Below, piece by piece: positions 36,901 through 48,296 of a DNA stretch of 64,000 bases. The stretch spans positions 186,001 through 250,000 of the forward strand of contig VIIQ02000600.1 in NCBI GenBank assembly GCA_007449985.2, given 5' to 3'. Each line of letters begins with the position of its first letter. Position 1 is the stretch's first letter. This DNA comes from Desmodesmus armatus (lineage: Eukaryota; Chlorophyta; Chlorophyceae; Sphaeropleales; Scenedesmaceae). Both the position numbers and the translations under genes were made by a program. Below the pieces are notes generated by a model. The model saw nothing but the letters and a program-made list of their open reading frames with translations. It searched no databases and was not told where the DNA came from.

Positions 36901-39900
36901 CACACTGGAGCAGAGCCTGTGGCCACAGCTGTGTAGCCACAGCATTGTCCCTAACACATACCTGCAGGCGCTGCTGGACCACTTGCTGGTACACACGCGA
37001 GGGAGCCGCCGCTGTCGCCGCCGCAGCAAAGCCGTCGCCTGTCTCGGCCTGTTGGGACAGTTGCAGCATGCAGCCAATCAGGTTGCCACGCATAGGGTCA
37101 GCACACGCTCAAACATCCACAAGCAGAGCATCCTGGCCCCTGACACTGACTTTTGCCAACATCGGGAAGCAGCAGTGCCTGTGCACACACAAGCTGTGCT
37201 GTGACTGCTATGCAACCACCCTGCCAGTGAGCGCCTGGAACCTGACTGAAGACCACATATGGCCGTAACACACACCTTGCACACACCGCCCTGCAGCACC
37301 CATTTGTGTCCCAGCACCTGCTGTGTGCTGGGCCTCCTGCTGGGGTCCTCCGCAAGCATCCAGCACAGCAGCTTCTGAGCGGGAGCTGACAGGCCCGTGA
37401 AGACTGGGTCGCGTAGTCCGGGAGCCTCACACGTGGGCTGCACTGCGTAGGCGAGCGTGTGGCTGCGCTGCGCATCCCAGGGCTTGCGGCCGACCAGCAT
37501 GATGAAGAGCAGGACGCCTAGGGAATACACGTCCATGGCCGGCTGCAGTGACCAGAAGACATGTCAAACATGCAGCAGCACAAGCAGGCTTAGCAGACGC
37601 GATTGCTCTTTGAAAACCCTGGCCGTAAGATGAGCATGTTGAACATACCTGTGCCATGCAGCACCCTGCTGAACAGCTCGCATGAGCCACAAATATTGGC
37701 TTGCGAACCTTGCATCAATCAAAAGCATGTGCTGAAGAACCTTGTTGCCCACTGTTGGGCACGAGCAACGTACTGCAAAGTGGCTGTGGTAGGACTCTGT
37801 ACGAACAATGCACGTCTGTCACTGGCAGGCTGCACACCTGTTCCTGCAACGGCACAGCCGCCCATCAGCTGCACATGTGGTACAGAACCCCACTACTTAC
37901 CGAGTGTGGCTCCCCCAGGATGACCTCAGGCGCTATGAAGCCAGGCGACCCCATGCAGCCATGCATCGGCTTGTTGGGCCGGTACAGGCCAGCCATGCCC
38001 AGGTCTATCAGCTTGACCTGCAGGCAAGGCCGGTGGAAGCAGCAGCAGCAGCAGCAGCTTGTGCGCGCAGCCCCCGCCGTTTGTTTCTGCATGAGGAGGG
38101 ACTGCCCAACAGTCCGTGGCAGACCCCTGAAAGGGCAACTGAAAACGCTAACTCCAGCTGGAGCCACCCAGCACCATGCAGAACAGCAAGGCGCCCAGTA
38201 GTGATGCCCACGGACCCTGCGGCTAGCCTGGCACATACCTTGACAGGCTTGCTCTTGGTGGCATAGTGTCCTGCAGGCTTGGCCAGCAGGCAGTTCTCCG
38301 GCTTGATGTCCCTGTGCAGGATGCCCAGGCTGTGCAGGTAGGCCACAGCATCAACAATCTGCATGCAGGACAGCGTCGAGCATGAGGGCCTATCAGACAA
38401 AGTGTATGGCTCCGGCAGCTTGTGCCTGTCATGCAAACACATTCCGGCTTCACAGTATTTGCCACGCCCCACCTTCACATGATGCTTGGCTGCTGCTGTT
38501 GAAAGAGGAACAGAATAAGGGCTGGTATAATCGAGGTGCAGCAATGTTCAGCACAACCGCTGCTTGTGAAATTTTGGTGTTGCACTCTCTGCAAATGCCC
38601 TGCTGCTGCAGATGCGATGCGTGCTGGTGGCGCTGCAGTTGCAGCAGTTACCGACCGCAGGCCATGCATGCAAACCTGCTTGAACATCTGGCAGGCATTG
38701 GCTTCGCTGTACCGCTTCATGCGCTGCAGCTGCCGCAACATTTCACCGCCTGACAGATGCTCCAACACCAGCACCTGCAGGCACACACATGCACGTGCAC
38801 CAGCAGCGGACGATGTCGTGCGATTGACATGCCTGTGCCTGTCCTGTGCTGACAAGACCGACATGTAGTTTGATGCCTGCTGACATTGCAACCTGCCTCG
38901 GGGCATCAAGTAGGCCAGCACTCAGACCCCCAAACAGACTTTGCATCGTGGTCATGGCAGACCAGTGTGCTTGCAAGCTGCAAGGAATGTGCAACTGCAG
39001 GGGGGATATCAGCTGCCGCAGGCCGATCACGTGGGCGTCTTGGCATCACTGCTTGCATGAGCTCCACTCTGCTGCGCGGGAATGCTGCTGCTGTTCTAGA
39101 AACCATGCTGCCCTCGCACCTGCTGCCGCCGCGTCTCCAGCACTTGCATGCAGCGCACGACGTTGGGGTGTGCAACCATGCGCACCAGGCGGGCTTCGCC
39201 AGTCAGGATCTTCTTCTGCAGAGCACCACCACACAGCAAAACAAGTTCTGACTTTGTACTAATTGCGTGGGGGTGTGCTGTGGCGCCAGTGCTGACATGC
39301 CTGTCTCCATAGTTGCAAGTGATGGCCTTGGCTTGTGCACTCGAGCGCTGCTAAAAAACAAAGCACCAGCACTACCTCACAGCTGCAGCAAGGTAGTCAG
39401 CGACTGCTGCACACCGTGAGTAAAGGTACTGCTGGGCTTGTCTGCACCCAGATGCCCTTGCTGCTGCCGCCAAGATAACCCTTGCTGGTTCCTGCTTCTT
39501 GACGGCCCAGGCAAACACCTCAACTTCAGACCGCACCTGCTCCTTGGTGAGTCCTCCTTTGTTGAGGAACACCACCTTGAGTGCCACAGTCTTGCCTGTC
39601 AGCTTATCCTGTGCAAGGTGCACCTCTGAGAAGCCGCCCTGTTGCAAAAACAGCATGAGCATGCAGGCCATGAGATCCTGACAGGTGATGCCCACAATGT
39701 GTACACGACTTGCCACTTCAGCCAGGGAACTGATAGCCACGACTGCTGATGGAAGCACACTGTCAGATCCTGTCAACTGCAGCGTAAGGCACCAGCACAT
39801 AAGCAGTCAAGGGGGCCAGGAGGGGGCTGGAGGGTGCAGCAGTCTGTGAACCTACCTCGCCCAGGCGTTTGAGGATGGCGTACTGCCGGCATGCTGGATG

Positions 39901-40139
39901 GCTCTCCCAGTCCCTGAAGGCAGTTGCAAGGCCCCATGCAGTGTTCAAGGTTGATGCAGTTCTCCACAGCGTACCACAAAGGAGCTATGCCGGCGGGTAC
40001 AGCCTGTTCTTGCAATGTACTTATGACTGAAGCTTTGAAAAATCTATATGTTGCCTCACTTGTACAGCTCCTCTCCCAGGCCTGAGGCCCCACAGCAGCA
40101 TCCAAACAGAGCTCCCAGGATGCCCTCTTCCTCGCCCAT
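31567..40139 (-). CDS. CAMK-like Ser/Thr protein kinase with long Gln/Ala/Ser-rich tail
   Basis: Fourteen minus-strand exons: 40139-40060, 39913-39856, 39638-39537, 39215-39120, 38774-38676, 38358-38239, 38017-37901, 37542-37276, 37048-36962, 36652-35616, 35006-34803, 34566-34430, 34111-34007, 33935-31567. The sum is 4878 bases (1625 residues). The N terminus MGEEEGILGALFGCCCG has a Gly2 and a Cys triplet suggestive of myristoylation and palmitoylation. Kinase motifs in order are LGEGGFSEVHLA, VALK (Lys about 67), HRDIKPEN (about 160), DLG in place of DFG (about 190), APE (about 215) and DVYSLGVLLFIMLVG, so it should be catalytically active. The tail contains poly-Ala, poly-Gln and Ser-rich stretches without a known domain. 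The junction after the kinase domain (37276/37048) is the least certain; a donor at 37286 with an acceptor near 37100 is also in phase. Family is AGC/CAMK-like by motif; the exact subfamily is unclear. Confidence 0.82.
35007..35285 (-). repeat. Tandem copies of the 5' end of kinase exon 11 within the preceding intron
   Basis: The exon start at 35006 (GCTGTATCC..., encoding AVSTSPGALALLDAEDQM) has a copy 132 bases upstream at 35138 (VVSSSPGALALLDAEDQM) with the same TGTAG acceptor. A third, decayed copy near 35272 (AVSTSPQALTPLDP, then stop) has lost the acceptor AG. The middle copy is open and in frame through to exon 11. Confidence 0.8.
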
Positions 40140-40502
40140 AGAGCTTGCTGTGTGATCTGAGGTGAGTCAAGCACGCCAGCAGCATCTGGGGTTGTCTAAA
40201 GTTGCTATGAAAGTATAGTTACGTGATCTAAGAAGATGGAGGCGTGGCTGGAGAATTGTGGCCACAACAGCTGCTGGTGATGGTTTGAAGTCAGAGCATG
40301 TAGCCCCTGGCAGGCAGCTGACGCTGAACTGGCCACCGAACATTATAAGGAGGGCATTGGTGGATGCCTAAGCAGCAACATCTGCAGCAGACCCGACTCA
40401 TCATCACGTAACCCCTTCTTGGAGGAACGCGCACTCTTAGCCGCGCCGGTCAAATTTCGTGTCACCTTTTGCATCATACGTTAGGGCAACTGATCAACCA
40501 TC
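40140..40502. promoter_or_regulatory. Shared divergent promoter region (kinase and DHAR)
   Basis: The 363 bases separate two start codons facing away from each other. A TATAAGG (40344-40350) suits the rightward gene. A CpG-rich, AT-richer patch (GCCGCGCCGGTCAAATTTCG) lies near 40440-40465. Bidirectional activity is inferred from geometry. Confidence 0.45.
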
Positions 40503-42675
40503 ATGATGCTGACACAGACGACGCAGAGGAGCTTCCGCGCATTTCAGCACAGCAAGGGTAACGCTCAGCCGATAAGACGAGCATCAGTAAAGAGGAACAC
40601 GATGATCACCGCAGAGTACACAGCATACGTCAAGGGCGATCCCGCAGCCAACAAGCTGGCAGACGTGAGTTTCGTTGCTGACCCTCTCCACACCCCACAC
40701 ACTCCAAGGGTGGCTGTCATCAGCAGTGGGAAGACGTGCATTACTGTTGCACACACCATGCTTATTGTTTCTGTCTATCCACCGTTCAGACTGTAGGCAG
40801 AAGCTGTGACTCAAAGCTTCCAGCATACCCACCATAGTAACCCCCACTGCGACAGCAATGCACCAGGGCACTCCTGAAGGAGCTGCTGGAGTGCATGCAC
40901 GTTCTGACAACCAACGCCGTTGTTATTGTGTGGTGTGTGATGCAGTGCCCGTTCTGCCAGAGGGTGCTGCTGACACTTGAGACCAAGTCCATTCCCTACA
41001 AGATGGGCTTCATCGACTTTGCCAACAAGCCAGAGTGGTGAGCAGCAGATGCAAGGCGCTTATGTGCCGTGCTGCATGCAGCTGACTATGTAGGTGCTGA
41101 TTTAGGCTGCAGTTGGCAGTTGCATGAAGTGTGTATAATCATGGCTTGGGCAGCACACCAGCATCGCCTTGCTTAATGTTGATCATATCAACACCTGCAC
41201 ACCCCATACATGATGCCTAAACACTTCTGCGTGATCTATCCTTACCCGCCTGTCTGCCTGCCTTGCTGCCTGGCTCCTGTGCTGACCCTCCCAGGCTGCA
41301 GGAGAAGTCTGGCGGCAAGGTGCCTGTGATCAACAAGGACGACTTCTGGCTGGCTGACAGCGATGAGATTGTCAAGTACCTGGAGGAGCAGGTGACCTTA
41401 TTTTTTGCTGGGTTCAGCAGCAGCAGCAGCAGCAGCGCAGCTGTGTGGTGGCCCCTAGTTGTCCAGGCACTTTGTTGTACTGAAAGCAGCAGGTGATCAC
41501 ATGTTCGCTAGGTTGAGTGGCAGCAGCACAGCTGTGTGATAACCCATTCTGATGCTGCCGGCGTGACTAGCAGCAGCGCAGCTGTTTGGCAGCCCATGCA
41601 AACGCAGTGTTCATCTTGCGCAGGTGCCCCAGCCCAGCATGAAGAGCAGCGTGCCCTCTGAGATCACCAGCAGCATCTTTGGGGCTTTCAGGGGCTACCT
41701 CATGGCCAAGGTGAGCAGTTTGGGGGGGGGGGACCTGTGAACGAAGCAGTCCTAGGGTGCGTGGAGGGAGGGGCTATGTGAAGGGTAAAGGGGTGGATGA
41801 AGCAGTAGGGGGTTGAAGACAGCACGAAGTCAGCACAGCTGCACCAGCAGCTTTCAAGCTGCACAGCGGTCAGCAGTTGGTGACAGCGGGTATGCAGTGT
41901 GTGAGAGTGAGCAGTGTGATTGCATTGGTGGCATGACTGGTTGTCTGTGGCAATGGCACTGTACCACAGTAGGCAGCAAGGTTGGTACTGGCCTCTTCAC
42001 GGGGGTTTACAGAGACACAGATGTCACACTGGCTGCTAAGATGGGCTCTCTTACCTGAAGCATATAAACGCGGCTGCCCGGTTTTTCAAACCATACCCCT
42101 GGTTTCCACACCACCCTCTGTTGCCAACGCCTGTCTTGCAAAGTCATGCCAACTGAAATATACTGTCCTTCCCCGGCATACCGCCACCGCCCCTGCCCCT
42201 GCCCCTCTTTCCTCCACCCTCAAGATGGTCAACGGCCACCTTCTGTCATGACAACACAGCCTGTCACTCCATGCTGACTTATGTCTTGAACCAGCTTTCC
42301 TTCCCTTGACCTGCCTTCACCCTCCCCTTCTTTACCTCCCCCCCCCCTGTCACCCCACGGCAGCCTGAGGAGGAGGCTGACAAGAAGACTGCCTTCCTAA
42401 TTGAGCTGAAGAAGATCAACGACTACCTGGCCCAGCACGGCCCCCTCTTTGGCGGGGAGTCCCTCAACGAGACAGACGCAGCCACAGCCCCCAAGCTGTA
42501 CCACGCCTACGTGGCCCTGGGCCACTTCAAGGGCGCAAAGTTGGATGGGGAGCAGTTCCCCGCCCTGGCGGCCTACATGGAGAAGCTGAAGGGCATGCCT
42601 GCCTGGAAGCAGACTGCACCCACTGATGGAGAGGCTGCTGTGGTGGCTGGCTGGGCCAAGCACATGAGCGGCTGA
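40503..42675 (+). CDS. DHAR: Dehydroascorbate reductase (GST superfamily), probably plastid-targeted
   Basis: Five exons: 40503-40664, 40946-41037, 41295-41391, 41624-41710, 42364-42675 (TGA). They total 750 bases, 249 residues, with all phases consistent. It should reduce dehydroascorbate to ascorbate using glutathione, in the ascorbate-glutathione cycle. The thioredoxin-like domain has the active-site motif CPFCQRVLLTLE (first Cys about residue 55), then GGKVPVINKDDFWLADSDEI, the glutathione-binding cis-Pro and Asp-Ser segment. The GST C-terminal helices include LAQHGPLFGGE, ALGHFKGAKL and a terminal WKQTAPT. Plant DHARs usually have CPFS or CPFC here. The N terminus (about 38 residues, Arg/Ser/Gln-rich, no acidic residues) is suited to a chloroplast transit peptide. 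Two adjacent ATGs (40503 and 40506) could both start. It is transcribed divergently from the kinase. Confidence 0.92.
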
Positions 42676-43998
42676 GCGCAGCAGCCGCATGTGCATGCGC
42701 TGGAGAGGCGCAGCGGCGGTGGCGGCAGCAAAGATGCAGGCACACAGTGTTGTGCTGCTGGGAGACAGCTTTGGGAGCCTGGGCATGCAAGCAGCAGACC
42801 GAGGGAGGTGCAGTTGTTGCAGCTGTTGCGGTGAGCGGTCACGGCGGTCTAGCAGGCCTGGTGTTGATTGTCGAGATGCTGTGATGGCAGTTTCTGTTCT
42901 GTTGTTGAGTCAACTGCATTGATGGATGTGTTCATCCTTGGAGCTGTCACAGTGGACATCTGCTGGTGTCCAGATTGGCAGGTTAGTTGCATGCCTCCCA
43001 TCTGGGGTTGAGGGGCACATGCACGTGCACACAACAAGCGAGTTCTGTGTTGTGCAGCAACACCTGCAGAGCATCTGCATTTGATCAAGCACAACTTGCG
43101 ACATGAGCATGTCAAGGCACAGGCGCATGCTCTGGTCGGACGTCCAGGAGGTGTTTGGTCAGGACATGGGCCTTGTGGTGGCTTGTTTGCATGTTGGGGT
43201 CGGTGTGGATGAGCAACAGCTTTTGCCCCTGTGGACAGGCTGCTGCTGCTGCGTGCTCAAGCCTTGTGTTGCTGCTTGTGCTGCATTACAAGGCAGGCAT
43301 GAGGACGTTTTTTGTTGTCAGGGAAGTTGTTGGTGCGTGCTATGATGCGCGGTTGCTGTGAAGCAACCTGTGGTGCATGTGTACACGCATCAGTTGATTG
43401 GCGCCAGTTGAGGCTGAAGGTACATGTGCTGTGCAAGACACATTTGAGGAGATCAGCACTGTGAAGTGCTGCTGTAACTGGTGGACAGCCGATTCAGGCT
43501 GGTTGAAAGCTTTCTGATGGAGTGGATGATATGAGTGTTGGAAGGCCCCCATTTGGAATGGTACTTGACCATGTATCCAGTAGAGCTTCCTTTGCCTGCA
43601 AGATAAAGTCCAGGCAGAGCAAGGGCAGAGGGCTGCAAAGGATACTTTGCACACACGTCACATGTGAAGGGTCCCTGCAGCAAGGGCCTTTCGATGGCTT
43701 ACTTGTGGATCTACCTTGCATTGTAGCACCAAGGGGCTGACATCTTGTCAATGTACACCTCACGCTGAGCAGCCATGTGAAGTGCAAAGCAGAAGTCCAT
43801 TAGTAAGCTGTCATGTCAGATAACAAGTGACTGATGAACGACGACAAGCAGACTTGGCAGCTTCCTATCGCACGGTACAGTCTTGGAATGCAGATGTAAA
43901 GCGTACATTCTCGATATAACCACCACTGCAGCAACCAGGGCGCTGCCGCTATCCAACAGTAGCATCTTCCTGTCCAAGGCTGCATTGACAACGTAGCG
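42676..43998. other. DHAR 3' UTR and upstream region of the H3 cluster
   Basis: No gene is seen. TGTAA at 43473-43477 may end the DHAR transcript. The last 150 bases before 43999 are CpG-richer and include TCGATATAAC (about 43912), a possible TATA element for the first H3 gene. Confidence 0.45.
43473..43477 (+). terminator. Candidate TGTAA polyadenylation signal (DHAR)
   Basis: This is the first TGTAA I find after the DHAR stop codon, about 800 bases downstream. Usage is inferred. Confidence 0.3.
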
Positions 43999-46380
43999 AT
44001 GGCGATATCCAAGCAGACAGCAAGGAAAAGCACTGGAAAGGCCCGCCCTCCTGCTGCGAAGAAGGTGGGGCGTCCAAAGCACGCAGCAGACTGCATGTCA
44101 CAGCAGCACAGCGCGTCCCTCGAAACCCATAAGCTCGATGAATTTGGGTGCATCTGGCTCAAAAAAGGCACGAGCTTGCATTTCCAAGATGGGTGACCGT
44201 GTCTGTGCTCTGTCCATGTGTCGCATCACTCACATCAGCAGCACAATGTGACCCTTCAAGGCTTGGAGCCCGTCAGCTCGAAATGTCGGGATAGTACTAG
44301 CATGTACAAGGCAGGAAAATCTCACGATTGGATGGCTGACTGTGTCTGTGCTCTGCTCGTGTGCAGGGTCCCATGAAAGTGAAGAGGACGGCACGCATGA
44401 ACACCTCAGGCAAGGGGAAGCGCCGCTACAGGCCTGGAACCCAGGTGAATATGCTCCCCGGCTTTTTGAAATCCAGTCCATCAGTATAGGTCTTCGCCAG
44501 CCACACCCTCAGTCGCAACTGCATGGCAGACACAGCAAAACTTTTTTGCAGGGCACCCTGGGGCACCAGCACAAAACTTGGCAACATAGAACGTCTAACG
44601 CCCGGCTGGCGTCAGTACTGCAACGACCTCGGCTTTTTATGGGTTTGTGGCACACCTGTTCCGTGGCTGTGCCAAACTCCTTGCGCCATACCAGTATGTT
44701 GAAGTTGACTTCAGCACTGGTGTAGCGATTTTGCACAGGCATGCCGCGTTGCTGCATAAGTGCAGCAGCTTGCACTCACACCAAGCATGCTGCTGCATGG
44801 GCAACAGTTGTCTGTAGGCAGGCTGCCGCATTCTGCCTACGCTGGCTGTGTTGCATCGATGCGGCACTGATGCCAGATGTCTAAGTTGCAGCTGTCGGGT
44901 CGTCTGGCTTCCTGAGGAGCAGATGACCTCTCCTGATCCAGTGATCGCGGTGACATGTTGGCTGGAGTAGCATGGGTACCATGCATGAGGCACGCATCCG
45001 ACAGCAATATGAAACTGTTGATCTAATGCTTGGGATTACGCGTTTGCAGCTGCTGGCACCTGCAGGTTAGTCACCTGTTCGGGGACCAGTAACTGTCGCT
45101 GCCCCCATGTACACGAACGCACACGCAAATGGTACCAATGCCTTCCGCCCATATTTACACACCATATTGAGGCGCCCCCATGACGAAAATCACAGTAGCT
45201 GCAGAGATATATCGGTGTTTCTATTTACACGCAACTAGCCCCGCTCAGGCTACACGGAGAGCTGAAACAAGATGAAGGACACACTTTATCGCTGAATGTA
45301 AGAACGTTTGGCGTTTGTCCCTCTGAGCTGCTGGGTTCAATTTCAATCTAGCACTGCAAGCCACGGAGCCGCAATAGCAAAGCGTTTTAATGTTTATCAC
45401 CATTCCAACATTAGCATGAACCACAGCTGGTCTGCCAACGGCCGTTTCCTACCCCGTATTGGCCTGCCCCTCCCCCCCTCCGGGGGGGAGGGGGGAGCCT
45501 ATACGCCTCCTAAGCAACTTCCTCTTACGAGGTCGTTGCAATAACATTGGCGCATCGCACCGTGGGGTTGCCATACGCAGTGCCCTGTGTGGATCTTTAG
45601 TCCAGGATCATGTAGGCTGTGCACCACTGGCAGGTGCTGCGCAAAGTGGTGGCAGCAGCAGTTGTGGTAAGTGCACTGCTGACAACTTGGCATGCATGAT
45701 GATGCACTGTATGCTGCTGCACACAGGCCTTGAAGGAGATAAGGAAGTACCAGAAGTCCACAGACCTGCTCATCCGCAAGCTGCCCTTCCAGCGTCTGGT
45801 GCGAGAGATTGCTGTTGACCAGCAATTCATGGCTGACATACGCTTCCAAAGCAGTGCAGTGCTGGCCCTTCAGGAGGCTGCTGAGGCCTACCTGGTGGGG
45901 CTGTTTGAGGACTCCAACCTGTGCGCCATCCATGCAAAGCGGTAAGGAATCAGGATGGCTGCCAGTCTCGCCCTTTATATATGCTGCGGCAACCTCGGAA
46001 CAGTGCAAGGATTGCTGCAGATACCAATTGAGGCCATTTCGTCTTTCATTTGGGGGCAGCTTGCCATTCATTGGCAATGATTTACCAGGCACTGCCGCAC
46101 CGTAGCATGCCGGTCGAGTGTTTGCAAAGGGCTCCAGTGCAGATGAGATAGGTCACAACTGCCACTGCGGCTGCATCATACTGATGATATAGTGGACTCA
46201 CTGATGCTTTGTCGTGCAAGACTGCTGTACTAAAGTCACTCTGACAGAATGACTCTGTGTGACAAAGTGGATCTGCCAAACTGATGATGAACCACCCTGC
46301 CGGCTGTGCTGCCCTGCAGTGTGACCATCATGCCAAAGGACATGCAGCTGGCACGCCGCATCCGGGGCGAGCGCGCTTGA
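43999..46380 (+). CDS. Divergent histone H3 variant 1 (extended loop 1)
   Basis: Four exons: 43999-44064, 44367-44444, 45727-45941, 46320-46380 (TGA); 420 bases, 139 residues. The tail begins [16 protein letters not shown], so K4, K9 and S10 equivalents remain but R2 and T3 are replaced and the rest is unlike canonical H3 (PPAAKK, then [15 protein letters not shown]). The fold follows: [84 protein letters not shown]. Against canonical H3, loop 1 is two residues longer and the FEDTN threonine is serine. Intron 2 is 1282 bases, far longer than in the sister copies. It is probably an expressed replacement-type variant; the role is unknown. Confidence 0.8.
45050..45560. other. CpG/AT-rich foreign-looking segment in H3 variant 1 intron 2
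   Basis: Within the unusually long second intron, about 500 bases are richer in CpG and A/T than the TG/CA-rich surroundings and include a C/G mirror hairpin (CCCCTCCGGGGGGGAGGGG, 45475-45493). It may be an insertion or an internal promoter. No terminal repeats or ORF identify it. Confidence 0.35.
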
Positions 46381-48296
46381 GCACAATGTGGACAATGCCG
46401 TGGCAACCCATGCCTGCAGGCCTTCTGCGGTGTCACTGTGCTGCGTTGGCACAAGCAACGCCAACTGCGACAAGCTAGGGAGTTTGACGAAGAGTGGTCG
46501 CCAATGCTGAATGCAACAACCATGGGCACTCAACAAGGCTTGTTTGTTTGTGACAGGCTGGCCCAGTCCTGCTGAGTGCCCACGGCTGTTGCGTTCGGCA
46601 TGCTGCTGAGCAGCCTTCTCATTAGGGGTTGATCAGCTATCATAGCCGAGTGATGGCTGGTACTACTGTACGTGCCATAGGGCTGAGCCCAGCAGACCCA
46701 GGCACGGGCCTGACGTGATTATGCCAAACAGGGTAGACAGCACAGCATCCATGGCCCTCACAATCGAATGACTGCAGTTGCAGAATGAGGTGATGTATGT
46801 ATCATCATAATGTACATGCACTGTACCCCAGTGCACAGCTGCTGAGTGGTGGCAGCCACTGGGATTGTTGGTGTTGCAGCATGCACTGCCCCTTGCTGGA
46901 GGTGCTGGAGGCAGCAACTTTTTTTGCCTGCAACCAACAGGCTGCTCAGCAGCACTGCTGAGCCTGAGGCTGTTGCTGCTCAGCAGACTGATGAATTCCT
47001 AATGGTTGCAAGTGTTTTTAGTTTCCACATCTAGTGGCAAGCCGTGAGGATGCCTGGTGTTGCCAATGTTGGTTTTGTGCTTGGGTGCACCCTGAATGCC
47101 CAGTCACTGATCAAAGATCTTGACAAGCAGCACTGACTCAGGGCTGCACCAGGTGCATGCCCCCCTTGACATGTGTGGTTGATGACTCATGCACCATGTT
47201 TGTGGTGACTGTATGCATGTACAGCTGTTGCCCGATTATATGTTGCGGACTGACAAGTGGCACCTCTACTAGTAGTACTCGATGTACAGATGCTGTTGCT
47301 GACTAAAGTGGCACTTTGATGTGATGTGATGCAAAAGTGTGCCAGACACCTCACCCAGGCTGACCGGGAGACATTGTCTCAGAGGATAAATGTAACTGCA
47401 CTTTGGGTGATAGTCCCTGGAGTGTTGGTGACATTGCCTGGCCTGAAGCCAAGCTGGCTTTGCATGTATGTGCCACAGTGTCATGCAAGATTGGCCCACT
47501 GCAAGAGCAGGCCCTCTGCTGCGGCTGCATAAAATCCAACTGCATTCTCTGCAGAACACTGTGTTCTGTGCCTGGAGGTGACCTGGGCTGTCGTGATGGC
47601 CACCTCAGGGTGGCACGCAACAAGCTGTTAGGCATCGCATCACCAAAAAAGTTACATGTCAAACATCTGGTCTGCGTCAACATTATCAACACTGTGAGGG
47701 TCAAGAATCATCTCATGCATGCCACACATATGTCACAAAGCCAGCAGTACAGCCTGGTTCAGCGTGGGGGCGGACGCCATGCTGCACTTCACCTGCTCCT
47801 GCCTCAGCTCAAGCAGCACATAGACTGCCGCATCTCAACACTGCAATGATATGCCATATCAGTGAGGGAGCCGATCCCATCAGATGGCGCATTATGCACT
47901 GCAGCCACACATATTGCAGCAGAATTGCAGCCACAGCAGGGCTAACAGCACCATGCCACAGCTTATGCACGGTGCGCTGAGGATGCGCATGGCGGCAGTG
48001 CTGTTAGAGTACAAGTCAACATTGGCTCAGCCAGTGCGCACTGCATAGTATGCAATACGATGATGATGTGCACCATGCGATGCAATAATATGAATTCACC
48101 CTGGTCTAGAGAGAGTCCCACAGTGCCATTAATCATGATGCTGTAATTTCAACGGCTGCTGCCCAGCGGCTGCTGTCCACAACTCAGACCATTGATGCTG
48201 CTGCTTCTGCAAGCACGATATCGGTATATGCATCGATGCATATGCCGTCTTTGTCGATGCCATCATGCCTGCAAGACACAATGTGCTGCACAGCCT
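46381..48296. other. Intergenic region in the H3 cluster
   Basis: No conserved coding sequence is visible. The sequence is TG/CA-rich with short biased open frames. A TGTAA at 47391-47395 is about 1 kb from the H3 variant 1 stop. Confidence 0.45.

Noticed and set aside
45325..45350. tRNA B-box-like sequence (GGTTCAATTTC)
   Set aside because: No cloverleaf arms or A-box at the right spacing.
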